Assembly: GCF_002975405.1 (NCBI RefSeq)
Contig: NZ_PCPS01000003.1
Span: 1-64,000, forward strand
DNA length: 64,000 nucleotides
Reading direction: 5' to 3'
Source: Arthrobacter sp. MYb229
Lineage (GTDB): Bacteria > Actinomycetota > Actinomycetes > Actinomycetales > Micrococcaceae
Under the pieces are notes generated by a model. The model did not search any database. It was not told the origin of the DNA and saw only the letters and a program-made list of their open reading frames with translations. Position 1 is the stretch's first letter; each line of letters starts with the position of its first letter. This document shows positions 1 through 8,772 of this stretch, in pieces. Made by a program: the position numbers and the translations under genes.

Positions 1-42
1 TTATATATCCACCAAATTAAAAATAATTCGGTATCAATAAAC

Positions 43-70
43 TTGGCACACTATTGAGTTCTCAAACAAC
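43..70 (-). promoter_or_regulatory. rRNA operon leader (antitermination-type conserved element)
   Basis: Read on the minus strand this stretch contains TTTGAGAACTCAATAGTGTG, a sequence conserved in leader and spacer regions of actinobacterial rRNA operons, where it belongs to the antitermination and processing signals. It lies about 65 bases downstream of a strong minus-strand promoter and runs toward the left edge. A 16S rRNA gene is therefore expected just outside the window. The motif is seen; the rRNA gene itself is inferred. Confidence 0.75.
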
Positions 71-132
71 AAACACTCTCGACACCACAACCACCGCAAT
101 CGGCGGCTGCTTCGCTCCGGAGCAACTTTACA

Positions 133-160
133 AGGTTACCATCTTGTTGACTGTTGTCAA
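133..160 (-). promoter_or_regulatory. rRNA-type promoter
   Basis: On the minus strand TTGACA (155-160) and TAACCT (133-138) are separated by 16 bases, close to the housekeeping-sigma consensus. The promoter precedes the conserved rRNA leader at 43-70. No protein gene starts downstream inside the window, which supports assignment to an rRNA operon off the left edge. A weaker second promoter may lie further upstream (TTGCGT / TAGAGT, minus strand, within about 230-275). Confidence 0.75.
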
Positions 161-391
161 CTCCATGTTTTCCACTTGTTTACGTCTCTTGAATTTCGTT
201 CCCTTTCGGGCTTTCCGTTCAAGCGGCGCGAGAAATAACTCTACACGTCTTTGAGGTGAACGCAAAATCGGGCGCATGGCCCGTTATTCATCCAAACTTC
301 CCTGTCATTACGGGAATTCGTGGCTCGTTGAGCTGGTCTCCGAGAAAAAACCGTCAAAAACATTCTTATGAAGCAGCTCACGCTTAAAGCA

Positions 392-434
392 GTTGGGCCT
401 GCTTTCCCGCGGAATCACAGGAAACAGGCCCAAC
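392..434 (-). terminator. Terminator after rlmB
   Basis: A 10-bp perfect stem (392-401 with 425-434) lies just past the rlmB stop codon. The loop is long and the U-tract weak on the minus strand, so termination may be incomplete. Confidence 0.55.
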
Positions 435-448
435 AGAAAAGAAAGAAC

Positions 449-1432
449 TTACTTGCTTTCGGCGTTACGCAGACGCGAAACCTCGTAAAGCGAGATGCCA
501 ACTGCCATGGATGCGTTCAACGACTCCATGGCCGAGTCGATCGGGATCGAGACAATCGCATCGCAGTTCTCGCGGACCAGACGCGACAGTCCCTTACCTT
601 CCGAACCGACCACGATGCACAGTGGGCCGGTAGCCAGTTCCAGATTCGGCAGATCCATATCTCCGCCGGCGTCCAACCCGATGACGAAGATGCCTGCGGC
701 CTTGATTTCCTTCAGCGCGTTGGTCAGGTTGCTGCACTTGGCCACTGGCACACGTACCGCTGCTCCGGCACTGGTTTTCCACGCCGAAGCGGTCATGCCC
801 ACACTGCGCCGCTCGGGGATGATCACACCGTTTGCGCCGAAGGCCGAAGCCGAACGGATAATCGCGCCTAGGTTGCGCGGATCGGTAATGCCATCCAGCG
901 CAATGAACAGCGGCTGGGTACGTGAGTAACCGCGGTCGTAGTCTTTGACCGACTTCTGCACCAACTGCACGGCGTCTTTGTATTCGTACGGTGGGATCTG
1001 CAGGGCCATGCCCTGGTGAATCGCGCCGTCGGTGATGCGTTCTAGCTCCGGCTTGCTCACTTCCATCAGCGGAATACCCTGAGCGGCGGCGAGTTTCAGC
1101 GACTCGCGCACTCGGTCATCAACTTCGATGCGGATGGCTACGTGCAGTGCCTTCGCCGGAATGCCGGCGCGCAACGCTTCAACGACCGAATTACGGCCGG
1201 TCACCATCTCGGCATTGACCTTAATCCGGTCATTACGCTTAGCCGCGCTGCGCTTGGTAGCTGCGCGGTCGGCCAGCTCCTTGGTGCGGTAGGCCTTGTG
1301 GTAAGGACGATCCTCGGCTTTCGGGGTCGGGCCTTTGCCCTCCAGGGAACGGCGGCCCTTGCCGCCACTTCCCTTGGTTGGGCCCTTCTTGCCCTTGCGA
1401 ACCGCTCCCGCGCGTTCTTGAGGATTACTCAT
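449..1432 (-). CDS. rlmB: 23S rRNA 2'-O-ribose methyltransferase (RlmB/TrmH family)
   Basis: Probable SAM-dependent 2'-O-methyltransferase acting on a guanosine of 23S rRNA in the cytosol. The 327-residue protein has a basic Lys/Gly-rich N-terminal extension (about 1-75) common in actinobacterial homologues. A substrate-binding domain with GRNSVVEALRAG follows, then a SPOUT domain with DPRNLGAIIRSA, VGSEGKGLSRLVRENCD and a C-terminal knot motif ending SMESLNASMAVGISLYE. The ATG has AAAGGA eight bases upstream. It is the last gene of the minus-strand carD-ispDF-cysS-rlmB group, an arrangement frequent in Actinobacteria. TrmH-family members differ in target base, so the exact nucleotide is inferred from family and context. 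Confidence 0.92.
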   Translation of the reverse strand: MSNPQERAGAVRKGKKGPTKGSGGKGRRSLEGKGPTPKAEDRPYHKAYRTKELADRAATKRSAAKRNDRIKVNAEMVTGRNSVVEALRAGIPAKALHVAIRIEVDDRVRESLKLAAAQGIPLMEVSKPELERITDGAIHQGMALQIPPYEYKDAVQLVQKSVKDYDRGYSRTQPLFIALDGITDPRNLGAIIRSASAFGANGVIIPERRSVGMTASAWKTSAGAAVRVPVAKCSNLTNALKEIKAAGIFVIGLDAGGDMDLPNLELATGPLCIVVGSEGKGLSRLVRENCDAIVSIPIDSAMESLNASMAVGISLYEVSRLRNAESK

Positions 1433-1478
1433 TTGATGTGTCCTTTGTTTTGAATTCTTCGTATGGCCGCGGGTGCGG

Positions 1479-2930
1479 CTACTTCGTCAGGGTCCAGCGG
1501 GCACCGTCCGCGGAATCAACAACGGTGATGCCCGCGGAGGCTAGCGCGTCGCGAATGGCGTCTGATCGAGCCCAATCCTTAGCGGCTCGCGCCTGGGTAC
1601 GTTCGGCCAGTTGTGCCTGAATTAGCGTGTCCAGCGCTTCGGTTTCGGCACTTCCCTGCCCGGTGCCGACGCTACGTGCATCGTCCAGTCCAAGAACCTG
1701 CGTCATGGCAAGTACCTGGTCGAGCGCCTCGGCTACAGTCTGTTCTTCGTTCGCATCCAGTGCGGCGTTGCCGCGGCGGACCGTCTCATGAAGCACAGCC
1801 AAGGCCATCGGCACGTTCAGGTCATCATCCATGGCGAAGCCGAAAGCTTCGGGTACCGAAGTAGCTTCCACGCTGAGCCCGGTATTGGCGGCTCGGTACG
1901 TGGCGTTGGAAATGAAAGTGTCGATGCGTTCTACGGCGGCGGCGGCTTCGGTGAGCGAATCGGGACGGTAATCCAGCTGCGAACGGTACTGCGCCTGACC
2001 TAGGAAGTAGCGCACCACGCGAGGTTCGGCCAGCTGCAGCATTTCTTCCGGGGAGATGGTGTTGCCAATGGACTTGCTCATTTTTTCCCCGGCATAGGTG
2101 ACCATGCCGTTGTGCATCCAGTAATTGGCAAAGCCCTGACCGGCGGCGGTTGACTGCGCCAATTCGTTTTCATGGTGCGGGAAGCGCAAATCTAGCCCAC
2201 CACCGTGGATGTCGAAGTGCGTGCCGAGGTACTTGGCGGCCATAGCCGAGCATTCTAAATGCCAGCCCGGTCGCCCGCGGCCCCAGGGGCTCGTCCACGA
2301 CGCGGTGTAGGGATCGCTTTCCTTGTGTCCCTTCCACAGGGCGAAGTCCCGCGGATCTCGCTTGCCACGCGGATCGGCGTCGGCGGCAGCCTGCATATCG
2401 TCGATTTTCTGTCGGGTCAGTGAACCGTAGGCCTCGAAGGAGCGTACGTCGAAATACACGTCTCCGGAGTCATCGGTGGCCGGGTAGGCATGACCGCGGG
2501 AGATCAAGGTTTCGATCAGCTCATGCATTTCGGTGATGTGGCCGGTAGCGCGTGGCTCATAGGTCGGTCTGCGTACTCCGAGCGCTGCATAGGCGTTGGC
2601 AAACTCTTGTTCGAAGCGGTAGGCCAGCGCATACCAAGACTCCCGTGGCGGGTAGTGCTGATCCGCGGCAAATTCCTCGGCGAAGGAGTTCGACGACTTT
2701 TCCAAGATCTTGTCGTCGATATCGGTCACATTGCGCACGGTGGTGACGGTAAAGTCCCGGTATTCCAGCCAGCGCACCAAGATGTCGTAGGCAATAGCGC
2801 TGCGCACGTGGCCCACGTGCGGCATGCCCTGCACAGTTGCGCCACAGTAGTACAGCTTGACTTCGCCGTCGGTTAACGGCTTAAAGTCTCGTACGGACGC
2901 AGTCTTGGTGTCATAAAATCGCAGGCTCAC
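1479..2930 (-). CDS. cysS: Cysteinyl-tRNA synthetase
   Basis: Class I aminoacyl-tRNA synthetase charging tRNA-Cys. The 483-residue protein is of usual length. It shows the HIGH-type motif (MPHVGHVRS, about residues 36-44), the KMSKSIGN loop (about 284-291), and zinc-site residues in YYCGATV near the N-terminus and [14 protein letters not shown] in the centre. The C-terminal anticodon-binding helical region ends in DGARWTLTK. The start is GTG (GTGAGCCTGCGATTTTA) with a weak ribosome-binding site. It sits 69 bases after ispDF and 46 bases before rlmB on the same strand, so cotranscription is likely. Confidence 0.97.
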   Translation of the reverse strand: MSLRFYDTKTASVRDFKPLTDGEVKLYYCGATVQGMPHVGHVRSAIAYDILVRWLEYRDFTVTTVRNVTDIDDKILEKSSNSFAEEFAADQHYPPRESWYALAYRFEQEFANAYAALGVRRPTYEPRATGHITEMHELIETLISRGHAYPATDDSGDVYFDVRSFEAYGSLTRQKIDDMQAAADADPRGKRDPRDFALWKGHKESDPYTASWTSPWGRGRPGWHLECSAMAAKYLGTHFDIHGGGLDLRFPHHENELAQSTAAGQGFANYWMHNGMVTYAGEKMSKSIGNTISPEEMLQLAEPRVVRYFLGQAQYRSQLDYRPDSLTEAAAAVERIDTFISNATYRAANTGLSVEATSVPEAFGFAMDDDLNVPMALAVLHETVRRGNAALDANEEQTVAEALDQVLAMTQVLGLDDARSVGTGQGSAETEALDTLIQAQLAERTQARAAKDWARSDAIRDALASAGITVVDSADGARWTLTK

Positions 2931-2999
2931 ATCTTTAAGGTTATCCGAAGAAACCGGTGGTTGTGCGGGGATGCGACAAGGAACGCACTGACGCGTTGT

Positions 3000-4241
3000 T
3001 TACTGCCCTGCCCGAGTGGCCGGATAGACCAGCGCGGTGGCGTATGCGGTGACCCCGATGCCCTCCCCCTCGTAGCCCAATCCATCGCTGGTGGTTGCGG
3101 TGACGCTGACTGGGGCACCAAGGACTTCAGAGAGCAGTTGATTGGCTTCTTCGCGGCGCGCCGCGAAGCGTGGACGGCGGGCCACGAACTGCACCGCAAC
3201 GTTGCCGATCTCGAACCCCGCGCCTCGGACCAGACGCGCAGCTTCTGCAAGCAGGCTCACACCGCTTGCCCCGGCAAATTCGGGTCGATCCACCCCAAAG
3301 TGGGTTCCCAGATCGCCAATCCCGCTGGCGGAGAACAATGCGTCGCAGGCAGCGTGGGCTACCGCGTCCCCGTCCGAGTGTCCCGACAGACCGATATCGT
3401 CGGGGAAGAAAAGGCCTGCCAGCCACATTTGCCGTGATGGGTCGGTGCTGACCGCGTGCACGTCGATGCCATTGCCGATGCGTGGGATGGCCAAGTTTTT
3501 CTCCAGGTTCTTCGTTGCGGCGGTGGTGAACAATCGCCCCACGGTATCCAAATCCTCAGGGTGGGTGACCTTCAGCGAACGCGCGTCGCCAGCCACGACG
3601 TGCACTTCAACCCCGTGGACGCGAACGATCGAAGCGTCATCGGTGACGCGTGCTAATTCTTCGGGGCTGTAGTGGTCGAGTTGCGCATGAGCATCGATGA
3701 GGGTCTGGGCGTCGAATCCCTGCGGGGTTTGCACCGCCCGCAAGGTGCTGCGATCCGGCGTTTCTACGATAGTCGGCGAACCCAAGCCCACGTCCGTGCC
3801 GACCACGCTGATCGTGTCGGTCACCGCCAGGGCCGGGATGGCTGCCTGGACTGCGGGCTTGCGCAGCTCGGAGAGTATCAGCTCGTATTGGGATACCGGG
3901 GCGAAGGCGCGTGCCGCGTCATGAACCAGGATTCGCGTGATCTGCGCGGAGACCGCGGCCAGACCATTGCGCACGGAGGCCGCGCGGCTGTTCCCGCCGG
4001 GGACTGTACGCACCAGCGACGGGTAGTCGGCAAGGCGTTCGGTAAGCCGGGAGTCCTTCGGCGGTACCACCACGATTACGTCGTTGACTCCACCCACTTC
4101 GAGAATGCGGTCCAGTGCATGCTCGGCCAGCGATTTGCCGTGGACCTCAACTAACGCCTTGGGCAGGCCCGCACCTAGGCGAGTCCCCAAGCCGGCCGCT
4201 ACCAGGATGACCGCTACCGATTCTTCTCGTTGCTCACTCAC
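3000..4241 (-). CDS. ispDF: Bifunctional IspD/IspF of the MEP isoprenoid pathway
   Basis: Two-domain enzyme of the non-mevalonate pathway. The N-terminal IspD domain (about 1-230; VAAGLGTRLGAGLPKALVEV, VHDAARAF) transfers CMP to MEP. The C-terminal IspF domain (about 240-410; GNGIDVHAV, HSDGDAVAHAACDALF, DLGTHFG) forms the cyclodiphosphate. In many bacteria these are separate genes; the fusion is intact here with a short linker. The GTG at 4241 (VSEQREESVAVILVAAG) puts the start near the first IspD strand. An in-frame ATG at 4262 would add seven residues; neither has a strong ribosome-binding site. It follows carD and precedes cysS. Confidence 0.95.
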   Translation of the reverse strand: MSEQREESVAVILVAAGLGTRLGAGLPKALVEVHGKSLAEHALDRILEVGGVNDVIVVVPPKDSRLTERLADYPSLVRTVPGGNSRAASVRNGLAAVSAQITRILVHDAARAFAPVSQYELILSELRKPAVQAAIPALAVTDTISVVGTDVGLGSPTIVETPDRSTLRAVQTPQGFDAQTLIDAHAQLDHYSPEELARVTDDASIVRVHGVEVHVVAGDARSLKVTHPEDLDTVGRLFTTAATKNLEKNLAIPRIGNGIDVHAVSTDPSRQMWLAGLFFPDDIGLSGHSDGDAVAHAACDALFSASGIGDLGTHFGVDRPEFAGASGVSLLAEAARLVRGAGFEIGNVAVQFVARRPRFAARREEANQLLSEVLGAPVSVTATTSDGLGYEGEGIGVTAYATALVYPATRAGQ

Positions 4242-4356
4242 GAATCCCAGCTTATCCCGCATTAGAACTGCGGTTAAATGACTAAACCGTGGGTCGCTTT
4301 CCAGCGTCCCACGGTTACTTGTCGTTCGGCATCAGGCTTCGATAACTCGACGAAAT

Positions 4357-4842
4357 TTAGGCGGAGGCCAAAACTTCGTCCAGCAGGCCTTCTGCCTTGG
4401 TCTCGTCCAGGTCCTTGGCAAGAGCCAATTCGCTGATCAATACCTGACGGGCTTTGGAGAGCATACGCTTTTCGCCTGCGGACAGGCCACGGTCATTCTC
4501 ACGGCGCCAAAGGTCACGAACGACCTCTGCCACCTTGATGACATCACCGGAGGCAAGCTTTTCTAGGTTTGCCTTGTAACGACGCGACCAGTTGGTCGGC
4601 TCTTCAGTAAATTCAGCACGAAGGACATCGAACACATGGTCCAAGCCTTCCTGACCTACCACGTCACGCACGCCAACGAGATCAACGTTCTCTGCTGGAA
4701 CCTCGATGGTCAGGTCGCCCTGAGCCACCTTGAGCTTGAGATACATTTTCTCTTCGCCCTTGATCTTGCGCATTTTGATCTCTTCGATCATTGCCGCGCC
4801 GTGGTGCGGGTAGACAACAGTCTCGCCAACCTCAAAAACCAT
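4357..4842 (-). CDS. carD: CarD family transcriptional regulator
   Basis: RNA polymerase-binding regulator that stabilises open promoter complexes, notably at rRNA promoters, in mycobacteria and relatives. The 161-residue product begins [17 protein letters not shown], the canonical CarD N-terminus. The RNAP-interaction Tudor-like domain occupies about 1-60 and the helical DNA-binding domain with [14 protein letters not shown] occupies the rest. I chose the ATG at 4842 because it matches the family start and has a purine-rich GGGAAAGGGG upstream; a longer frame to 4947 would add a non-family extension. It is first in the carD-ispDF-cysS-rlmB group. Confidence 0.95.
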   Translation of the reverse strand: MVFEVGETVVYPHHGAAMIEEIKMRKIKGEEKMYLKLKVAQGDLTIEVPAENVDLVGVRDVVGQEGLDHVFDVLRAEFTEEPTNWSRRYKANLEKLASGDVIKVAEVVRDLWRRENDRGLSAGEKRMLSKARQVLISELALAKDLDETKAEGLLDEVLASA

Positions 4843-5193
4843 GTGAATAAACCCCTTTCCCACCTCCCAGTCTACCACGGGCACGCTCTGGGAAATCTTC
4901 ACCATGACCCCAATAACCCCGAAAAGACGCGGAATTCCCTCTTCCATTTGCGGGAGAAACGTGGTATGAAGTTAATAGGTTGCGCGGCTCACCCCTCTCC
5001 CACAAGCCGCCTCAACTTATCTACAACTTGTCGAAATCGATGTGTTGCCCGTCGCTAAATCACGTTCTGGCGCGAATTACGGTTAGGCTTAGTAGCAGTC
5101 GTGGTCTTCGTGCTGCCCCGCGCCTTGGGTGCGGAACACCGATAAATGGCCGCGAAACCCGCAACTCATTATTCTCACCGAGGAGTTAGTGTC
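4843..5193. other. Divergent intergenic region carD / lipoprotein
   Basis: About 350 bases separate two divergent genes and must hold both promoters. I see no convincing paired -35/-10 on either strand, no RNA gene and no long repeat. Confidence 0.5.
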
Positions 5194-5733
5194 GTGATCA
5201 CCGCACGCATGACCGCTGGACGCCGCATCGCTGCGTCCCTAGCCGTGGCTGCCCTGGCATTCGGTGTCACCAGCTGTGGCGCCATCAACCAGCAGGCGAC
5301 TACCACCCAGTACAACGCATCCGATGGCATCCACGTTGATGTTGCCGACGCCGAGGTTCGCAACCTGATGTTCGTCGCAAACACCGACGCTTCCGAGGCC
5401 CGCCTGATCGGCTCAGTGGTCAATGACGGAGACAGCGCAGTAAGCGTGAGCATCAAGGCCGGCTCGGCATCTGCCGTGACGATCGAGGTTCCGGCCAACG
5501 AGGTCATCAAGTTGGAAGACGACGCTAACGAAACCGTCATCTCCTCGCTTGGCGTCAACCAGGGCGAGCACGCCGTCACCATCTTCACCGCGGACGGCGA
5601 AACCGTCGAGTTCAGCGTTCCGGTAGTCGACGGCACCCTCGCCGAATACCGCGACTTCGTTCCGGGCGGATACGACTCGGCCACCACCGAACACCTGAAG
5701 CCGGTAGAGCACGAATCCACTTCGGGCCACTAA
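5194..5733 (+). CDS. Hypothetical lipoprotein
   Basis: A 179-residue predicted lipoprotein. The GTG at 5194 has GAGGAG eight bases upstream and gives a short basic N-terminus (ITARMTAGRR), a hydrophobic stretch and the lipobox VTSC, so the mature protein should be tethered to the outer face of the membrane at Cys. An upstream in-frame start (5146) would put 16 residues before a normal signal peptide and is less likely. The mature part looks like a beta-rich extracellular domain with a paired Asp/Val pattern (DGDSAVSVSIKAGSASAVTI) and no catalytic motif I recognise. Such lipoproteins are often found between carD and the SenX3-RegX3 region in related genomes, but I cannot assign a function. Confidence 0.85.
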   Translation: MITARMTAGRRIAASLAVAALAFGVTSCGAINQQATTTQYNASDGIHVDVADAEVRNLMFVANTDASEARLIGSVVNDGDSAVSVSIKAGSASAVTIEVPANEVIKLEDDANETVISSLGVNQGEHAVTIFTADGETVEFSVPVVDGTLAEYRDFVPGGYDSATTEHLKPVEHESTSGH

Positions 5734-5749
5734 GCGCTTTCTAAACGAC

Positions 5750-5812
5750 AAAGGCTTCGGCCTTCGAGAATTCCTCCTCGATGGAAGATTCTCGAAGGCC
5801 GAAGCCTTTTGC
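5750..5812. terminator. Bidirectional terminator
   Basis: A 21-bp near-perfect stem (AAAGGCTTCGGCCTTCGAGAA and its complement) flanked by A and T runs lies between convergent genes (lipoprotein and regX3), so it can serve both strands. Confidence 0.9.
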
Positions 5813-5837
5813 ATTTCTGCGCTAGTTCAGCGACGAG

Positions 5838-6518
5838 CTAAGCGACGAATTTGTATCCGAGCCCGCGTACCGTCACCAGATGCTCTGGGACTGCAGGATC
5901 TTCCTCGATCTTCGACCGCAGGCGCTTGACATGCACGTCGAGAGTTTTGGTGTCCCCGACATAATCGCTGCCCCAGACCCGGTCGATCAGCTGTCCGCGG
6001 GTCAGCACGCGACCTGCGTTGCGCAACAGCATTTCGAGCAGCTCGAATTCCTTCAACGGCATCGCGACCTCGGTATTGCTGACCGAAACCACATGGCGTT
6101 CGACATCCATGCGCACAGGCCCGGCGGTGACCACGTTGGTGATCAGCTCCTCGACTTCGCCCTGTCGGCGCAGCACCGCTCGAATGCGGGCCAGCAGTTC
6201 ACGCGAGGAGTACGGCTTGGTGACGTAGTCATCGGCGCCGAGCTCGAGGCCCACCACCTTATCGATTTCGGAGTCCTTGGCGGTGAGCATGATGACAGGG
6301 ACCTGGCTGGTGGCGCGGATCTGACGGATCACCTCGGTACCGGGTTGTCCAGGAAGCATCAAATCTAGCAGCACCAGATCGGCGCCGTGGCGCTCAAATT
6401 CGGTGACAGCCACAATACCGTCGTCGGCGATGCGCACCTCAAAACCTTCACGTTCCAACAGGTAAGAAAGCGGGTCCGAGAGCGACTCTTCGTCCTCAAC
6501 GATCAATATGCGGGTCAT
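5838..6518 (-). CDS. regX3: Response regulator RegX3-like (OmpR family)
   Basis: DNA-binding response regulator of the phosphate-starvation two-component system. The 226-residue protein has a receiver domain with the acidic pocket (IVEDEES), phospho-acceptor Asp in LVLLDLMLPG, and the conserved Lys in YVTKPYS. It also has a winged-helix OmpR-type C-terminal domain (MPLKEFELLEMLLRNAGRVLTR, GLGYKFVA). Its ATG lies inside the end of the sensor gene (4-base overlap), indicating translational coupling. The neighbour phoU and the PHO-box-like repeats upstream of phoU support the SenX3-RegX3 identification over other OmpR-type regulators. Confidence 0.92.
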   Translation of the reverse strand: MTRILIVEDEESLSDPLSYLLEREGFEVRIADDGIVAVTEFERHGADLVLLDLMLPGQPGTEVIRQIRATSQVPVIMLTAKDSEIDKVVGLELGADDYVTKPYSSRELLARIRAVLRRQGEVEELITNVVTAGPVRMDVERHVVSVSNTEVAMPLKEFELLEMLLRNAGRVLTRGQLIDRVWGSDYVGDTKTLDVHVKRLRSKIEEDPAVPEHLVTVRGLGYKFVA

Positions 6519-7729
6519 CGGCGTCCTCCTTCACGATCCGCCACACGCGTGGCGTTCGCTTTATCCTTCGTCGTATCGGTGGCCAATTCCGATGGCTCGG
6601 CCCCTTCTTCATCCACTATGGGAAGTCTGAGTGTGAACGTGGATCCCTGCCCGGGCTGCGACCAGAGCGATACTTCGCCGCCGTGGTTGGCCAGCACATG
6701 CTTGACGATGCTCAGTCCCAGGCCGGTTCCGCCGGTCTGCCGTGAGCGTGCCCCATCCACCCGGTAGAAGCGTTCGAAGACGCGCTCCTGCTCTTCGGCG
6801 GAGATGCCCGGACCCTGATCGGTGACGGAGATCTGCGCGTAGCCGTCACGCTGGCGCAGCCCCACACCCACGGTGGTGTTTGGCGGTGAGTAGCGGATCG
6901 CGTTGTCGATCAGGTTGCGCAGGGCAGTCATCAGCAGATCCGCATCGCCGTAGATCGCGGCATCAAGCTGACCGCCCACGGTAATGCTGATTCCCTTTTC
7001 CTCGGCGAGCAGCTTGTTGCGGTCAACCGCCTCGCTGATCACCGATTCGATGGCCACATCGGCCCCGTGCAGGATTGAGTCGCTGGACTGCAGCCGGGAG
7101 AGTTCGATGATGTCCTGGACCAGTGCGGCCAGGCGCCGGGATTCCTTCTGCATCCGAGTGGAGAAACGGCGCACCGCCACCGGGTCATCGGCGCCGTCGC
7201 TGATCGCCTCGGCCAGTAGCGACATCGCGCCCACCGGGGTTTTCAACTCGTGCGACACGTTGGCCACGAAGTCATTGCGCATGGCCTCGGTGCGGGTGAT
7301 CTCGGTGCGGTCATCGGCGAGCAGCAGGATGTACTCATCACCCAACGGCGCAACACGTACGTGCACGATCAGCTGTCCGGCGCCCAGGGTGGCCCGCTGC
7401 AGCTCGTACTGGCTCTCGGCGATCACACCGTCGGCGCGTACCTGACGCACCAGCGTCGCCAGCTCCTCGTGGACCAGTGTATGCCCGCGTACCAGCCCGT
7501 AGGCATAGGAGGCGGGGTTGGCGCGAACCACTCCGTCCACGTCGTCCAGGATCACGAACGCGCGGCCAATGACCGAAAGCACCGAGGCGGCGCCTTCGGG
7601 CAGCACCGGTTCGTCAACATCGGGAAGGCCGGAGGCACGCCGCTGCGAGAAACGGTAGGCGGCAAGCCCGACAAGTCCCAAGGTCAAACCGAGCAGGCCG
7701 GCGAGCAAGGTCGAAATTACTTCGTTCAC
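6515..7729 (-). CDS. senX3: Sensor histidine kinase SenX3-like
   Basis: Membrane histidine kinase partner of RegX3, sensing phosphate status through the Pst/PhoU system in mycobacteria and relatives. The 404-residue protein has one clear N-terminal membrane segment (about 5-28), a PAS-like region (about 45-140), and the HisKA H-box NDFVANVSHELKTPVGAMSL (about 155-175). The HATPase domain shows N-box NLIDNAIRYS and G-boxes VTDQGPGISAEE and GTGLGLSIVKHV. The start is GTG at 7729. It is divergent from phoU, with the regulatory region between them. Confidence 0.92.
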   Translation of the reverse strand: MNEVISTLLAGLLGLTLGLVGLAAYRFSQRRASGLPDVDEPVLPEGAASVLSVIGRAFVILDDVDGVVRANPASYAYGLVRGHTLVHEELATLVRQVRADGVIAESQYELQRATLGAGQLIVHVRVAPLGDEYILLLADDRTEITRTEAMRNDFVANVSHELKTPVGAMSLLAEAISDGADDPVAVRRFSTRMQKESRRLAALVQDIIELSRLQSSDSILHGADVAIESVISEAVDRNKLLAEEKGISITVGGQLDAAIYGDADLLMTALRNLIDNAIRYSPPNTTVGVGLRQRDGYAQISVTDQGPGISAEEQERVFERFYRVDGARSRQTGGTGLGLSIVKHVLANHGGEVSLWSQPGQGSTFTLRLPIVDEEGAEPSELATDTTKDKANATRVADREGGRR

Positions 7730-7789
7730 ATAATCAGACTAGCTTCCAACGCGCTGGGGGCTGGTCTCAAATGACGCGAAATAGGACTT

Positions 7790-7844
7790 TTCGCTATCCT
7801 ATTCACCAAACGTTCACTTTCCGTGGGATATTCGTTAATAACCC
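7790..7844. promoter_or_regulatory. Putative PHO box (RegX3 operator)
   Basis: Direct 11-base repeat units lie in register between senX3 and phoU: TTCGCTATCCT (7790), ATTCACCAAAC (7801), GTTCACTTTCC (7812), GTGGGATATTC (7823) and GTTAATAACCC (7834). The GTTCAC-type core and 11-base periodicity match the direct-repeat PHO boxes of Streptomyces PhoP and the GTTCAC repeats bound by mycobacterial RegX3. Units 7801, 7812 and 7834 are the best. Confidence 0.65.
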
Positions 7845-7920
7845 GCTGACAAGGTGGAGGCAGACCCTCCGTCATGCCCAAAATCAGGGTGTGGGATTCC
7901 GTAACTCGAAAGGACCTTCA

Positions 7921-8574
7921 ATGCGCAAGGTATTTCAGGCAGATCTGCAGCAAATCGGTGAAGAGCTGATCGAGATGTCCAAGCTGGTTGCCATCGCGAT
8001 GGACCGTGCATGGGAATCGCTGGCAAACGCCGATGTCGATATGGCTCAGGAAGTTATCGCAGCCGATGCGAAGATCGACTTCCTGCAGAACCAGCTCGAC
8101 GAGCGCGCCATCGACACCTTGGCACTCCAGGGGCCGGTGGCTTCGGATCTGCGCATGATCGTAGGCTCGCTGCGCATGAGCGCTTCGCTAGAGCGCATGG
8201 GAGACCTGGCGCGCCACTTAGCCCAGCTAACCCGCCTGCGTTTCCCGAACCCGGCGATCCCCGCGCAGATTTCCGACACATTCTCACAGATGGCAGAGAT
8301 CGACATTCAGATCGCCAAGGAAGTCGGTCAACTGCTCGAAACTCGTGACTTGGCCATTGCCCGGGCAATTATCGAATTGAACCACAAGCTGGATGGGTTG
8401 CATTCCAGTGTGTTCACCGTGATCGCCGACGACGCGTGGGACGAGACGGCGCCGACCACCGTGGATGTTTCGCTCACCAGCCGCTATCTCGAGCGCTTCG
8501 GTGACCACGGCGTCTCCGTTGCCCGCAAAGTGACCTACTTGGTAACCGGCGAATGGGATCCAGCAGAGTTCTAA
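7921..8574 (+). CDS. phoU: Phosphate transport regulator PhoU
   Basis: Negative regulator linking the phosphate transporter to the SenX3 kinase. The 217-residue protein is all helical, with two PhoU repeats containing the metal-binding signatures ERMGDLARHLAQL and RYLERFGDHGVSVARKV. The ATG at 7921 has AAAGGA five bases upstream. The open frame reaches back to 7771, but that extension covers the regulatory repeats and is not needed for a full PhoU. No pst genes are in the window. Autogenous RegX3 control is inferred from the operator-like repeats just upstream. Confidence 0.95.
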   Translation: MRKVFQADLQQIGEELIEMSKLVAIAMDRAWESLANADVDMAQEVIAADAKIDFLQNQLDERAIDTLALQGPVASDLRMIVGSLRMSASLERMGDLARHLAQLTRLRFPNPAIPAQISDTFSQMAEIDIQIAKEVGQLLETRDLAIARAIIELNHKLDGLHSSVFTVIADDAWDETAPTTVDVSLTSRYLERFGDHGVSVARKVTYLVTGEWDPAEF

Positions 8575-8611
8575 GCTCCGCAAGTTAGCGCACTAGCGCC
8601 GACGTACTTCG

Positions 8612-8656
8612 ATGGCCTTGGGCCGGTGATTTCCTCACCGGCCCAAGGCCATTTTT
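8612..8656 (+). terminator. Terminator after phoU
   Basis: An 18-bp GC-rich stem beginning ATGGCCTTGGGCCGGTGA with a five-base loop is followed by TTTTT, a strong rho-independent terminator. Confidence 0.92.
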
Positions 8657-8772
8657 GCGGGCGCCCAAGTCTATTGCCTACCGCTAGTCACGATCCAGGG
8701 CAACAGCTCTGCCTGGCGGTTCACAGAAATATATAGTCACTACGAGCTACATGGCCGATTACTTCCTATTAA

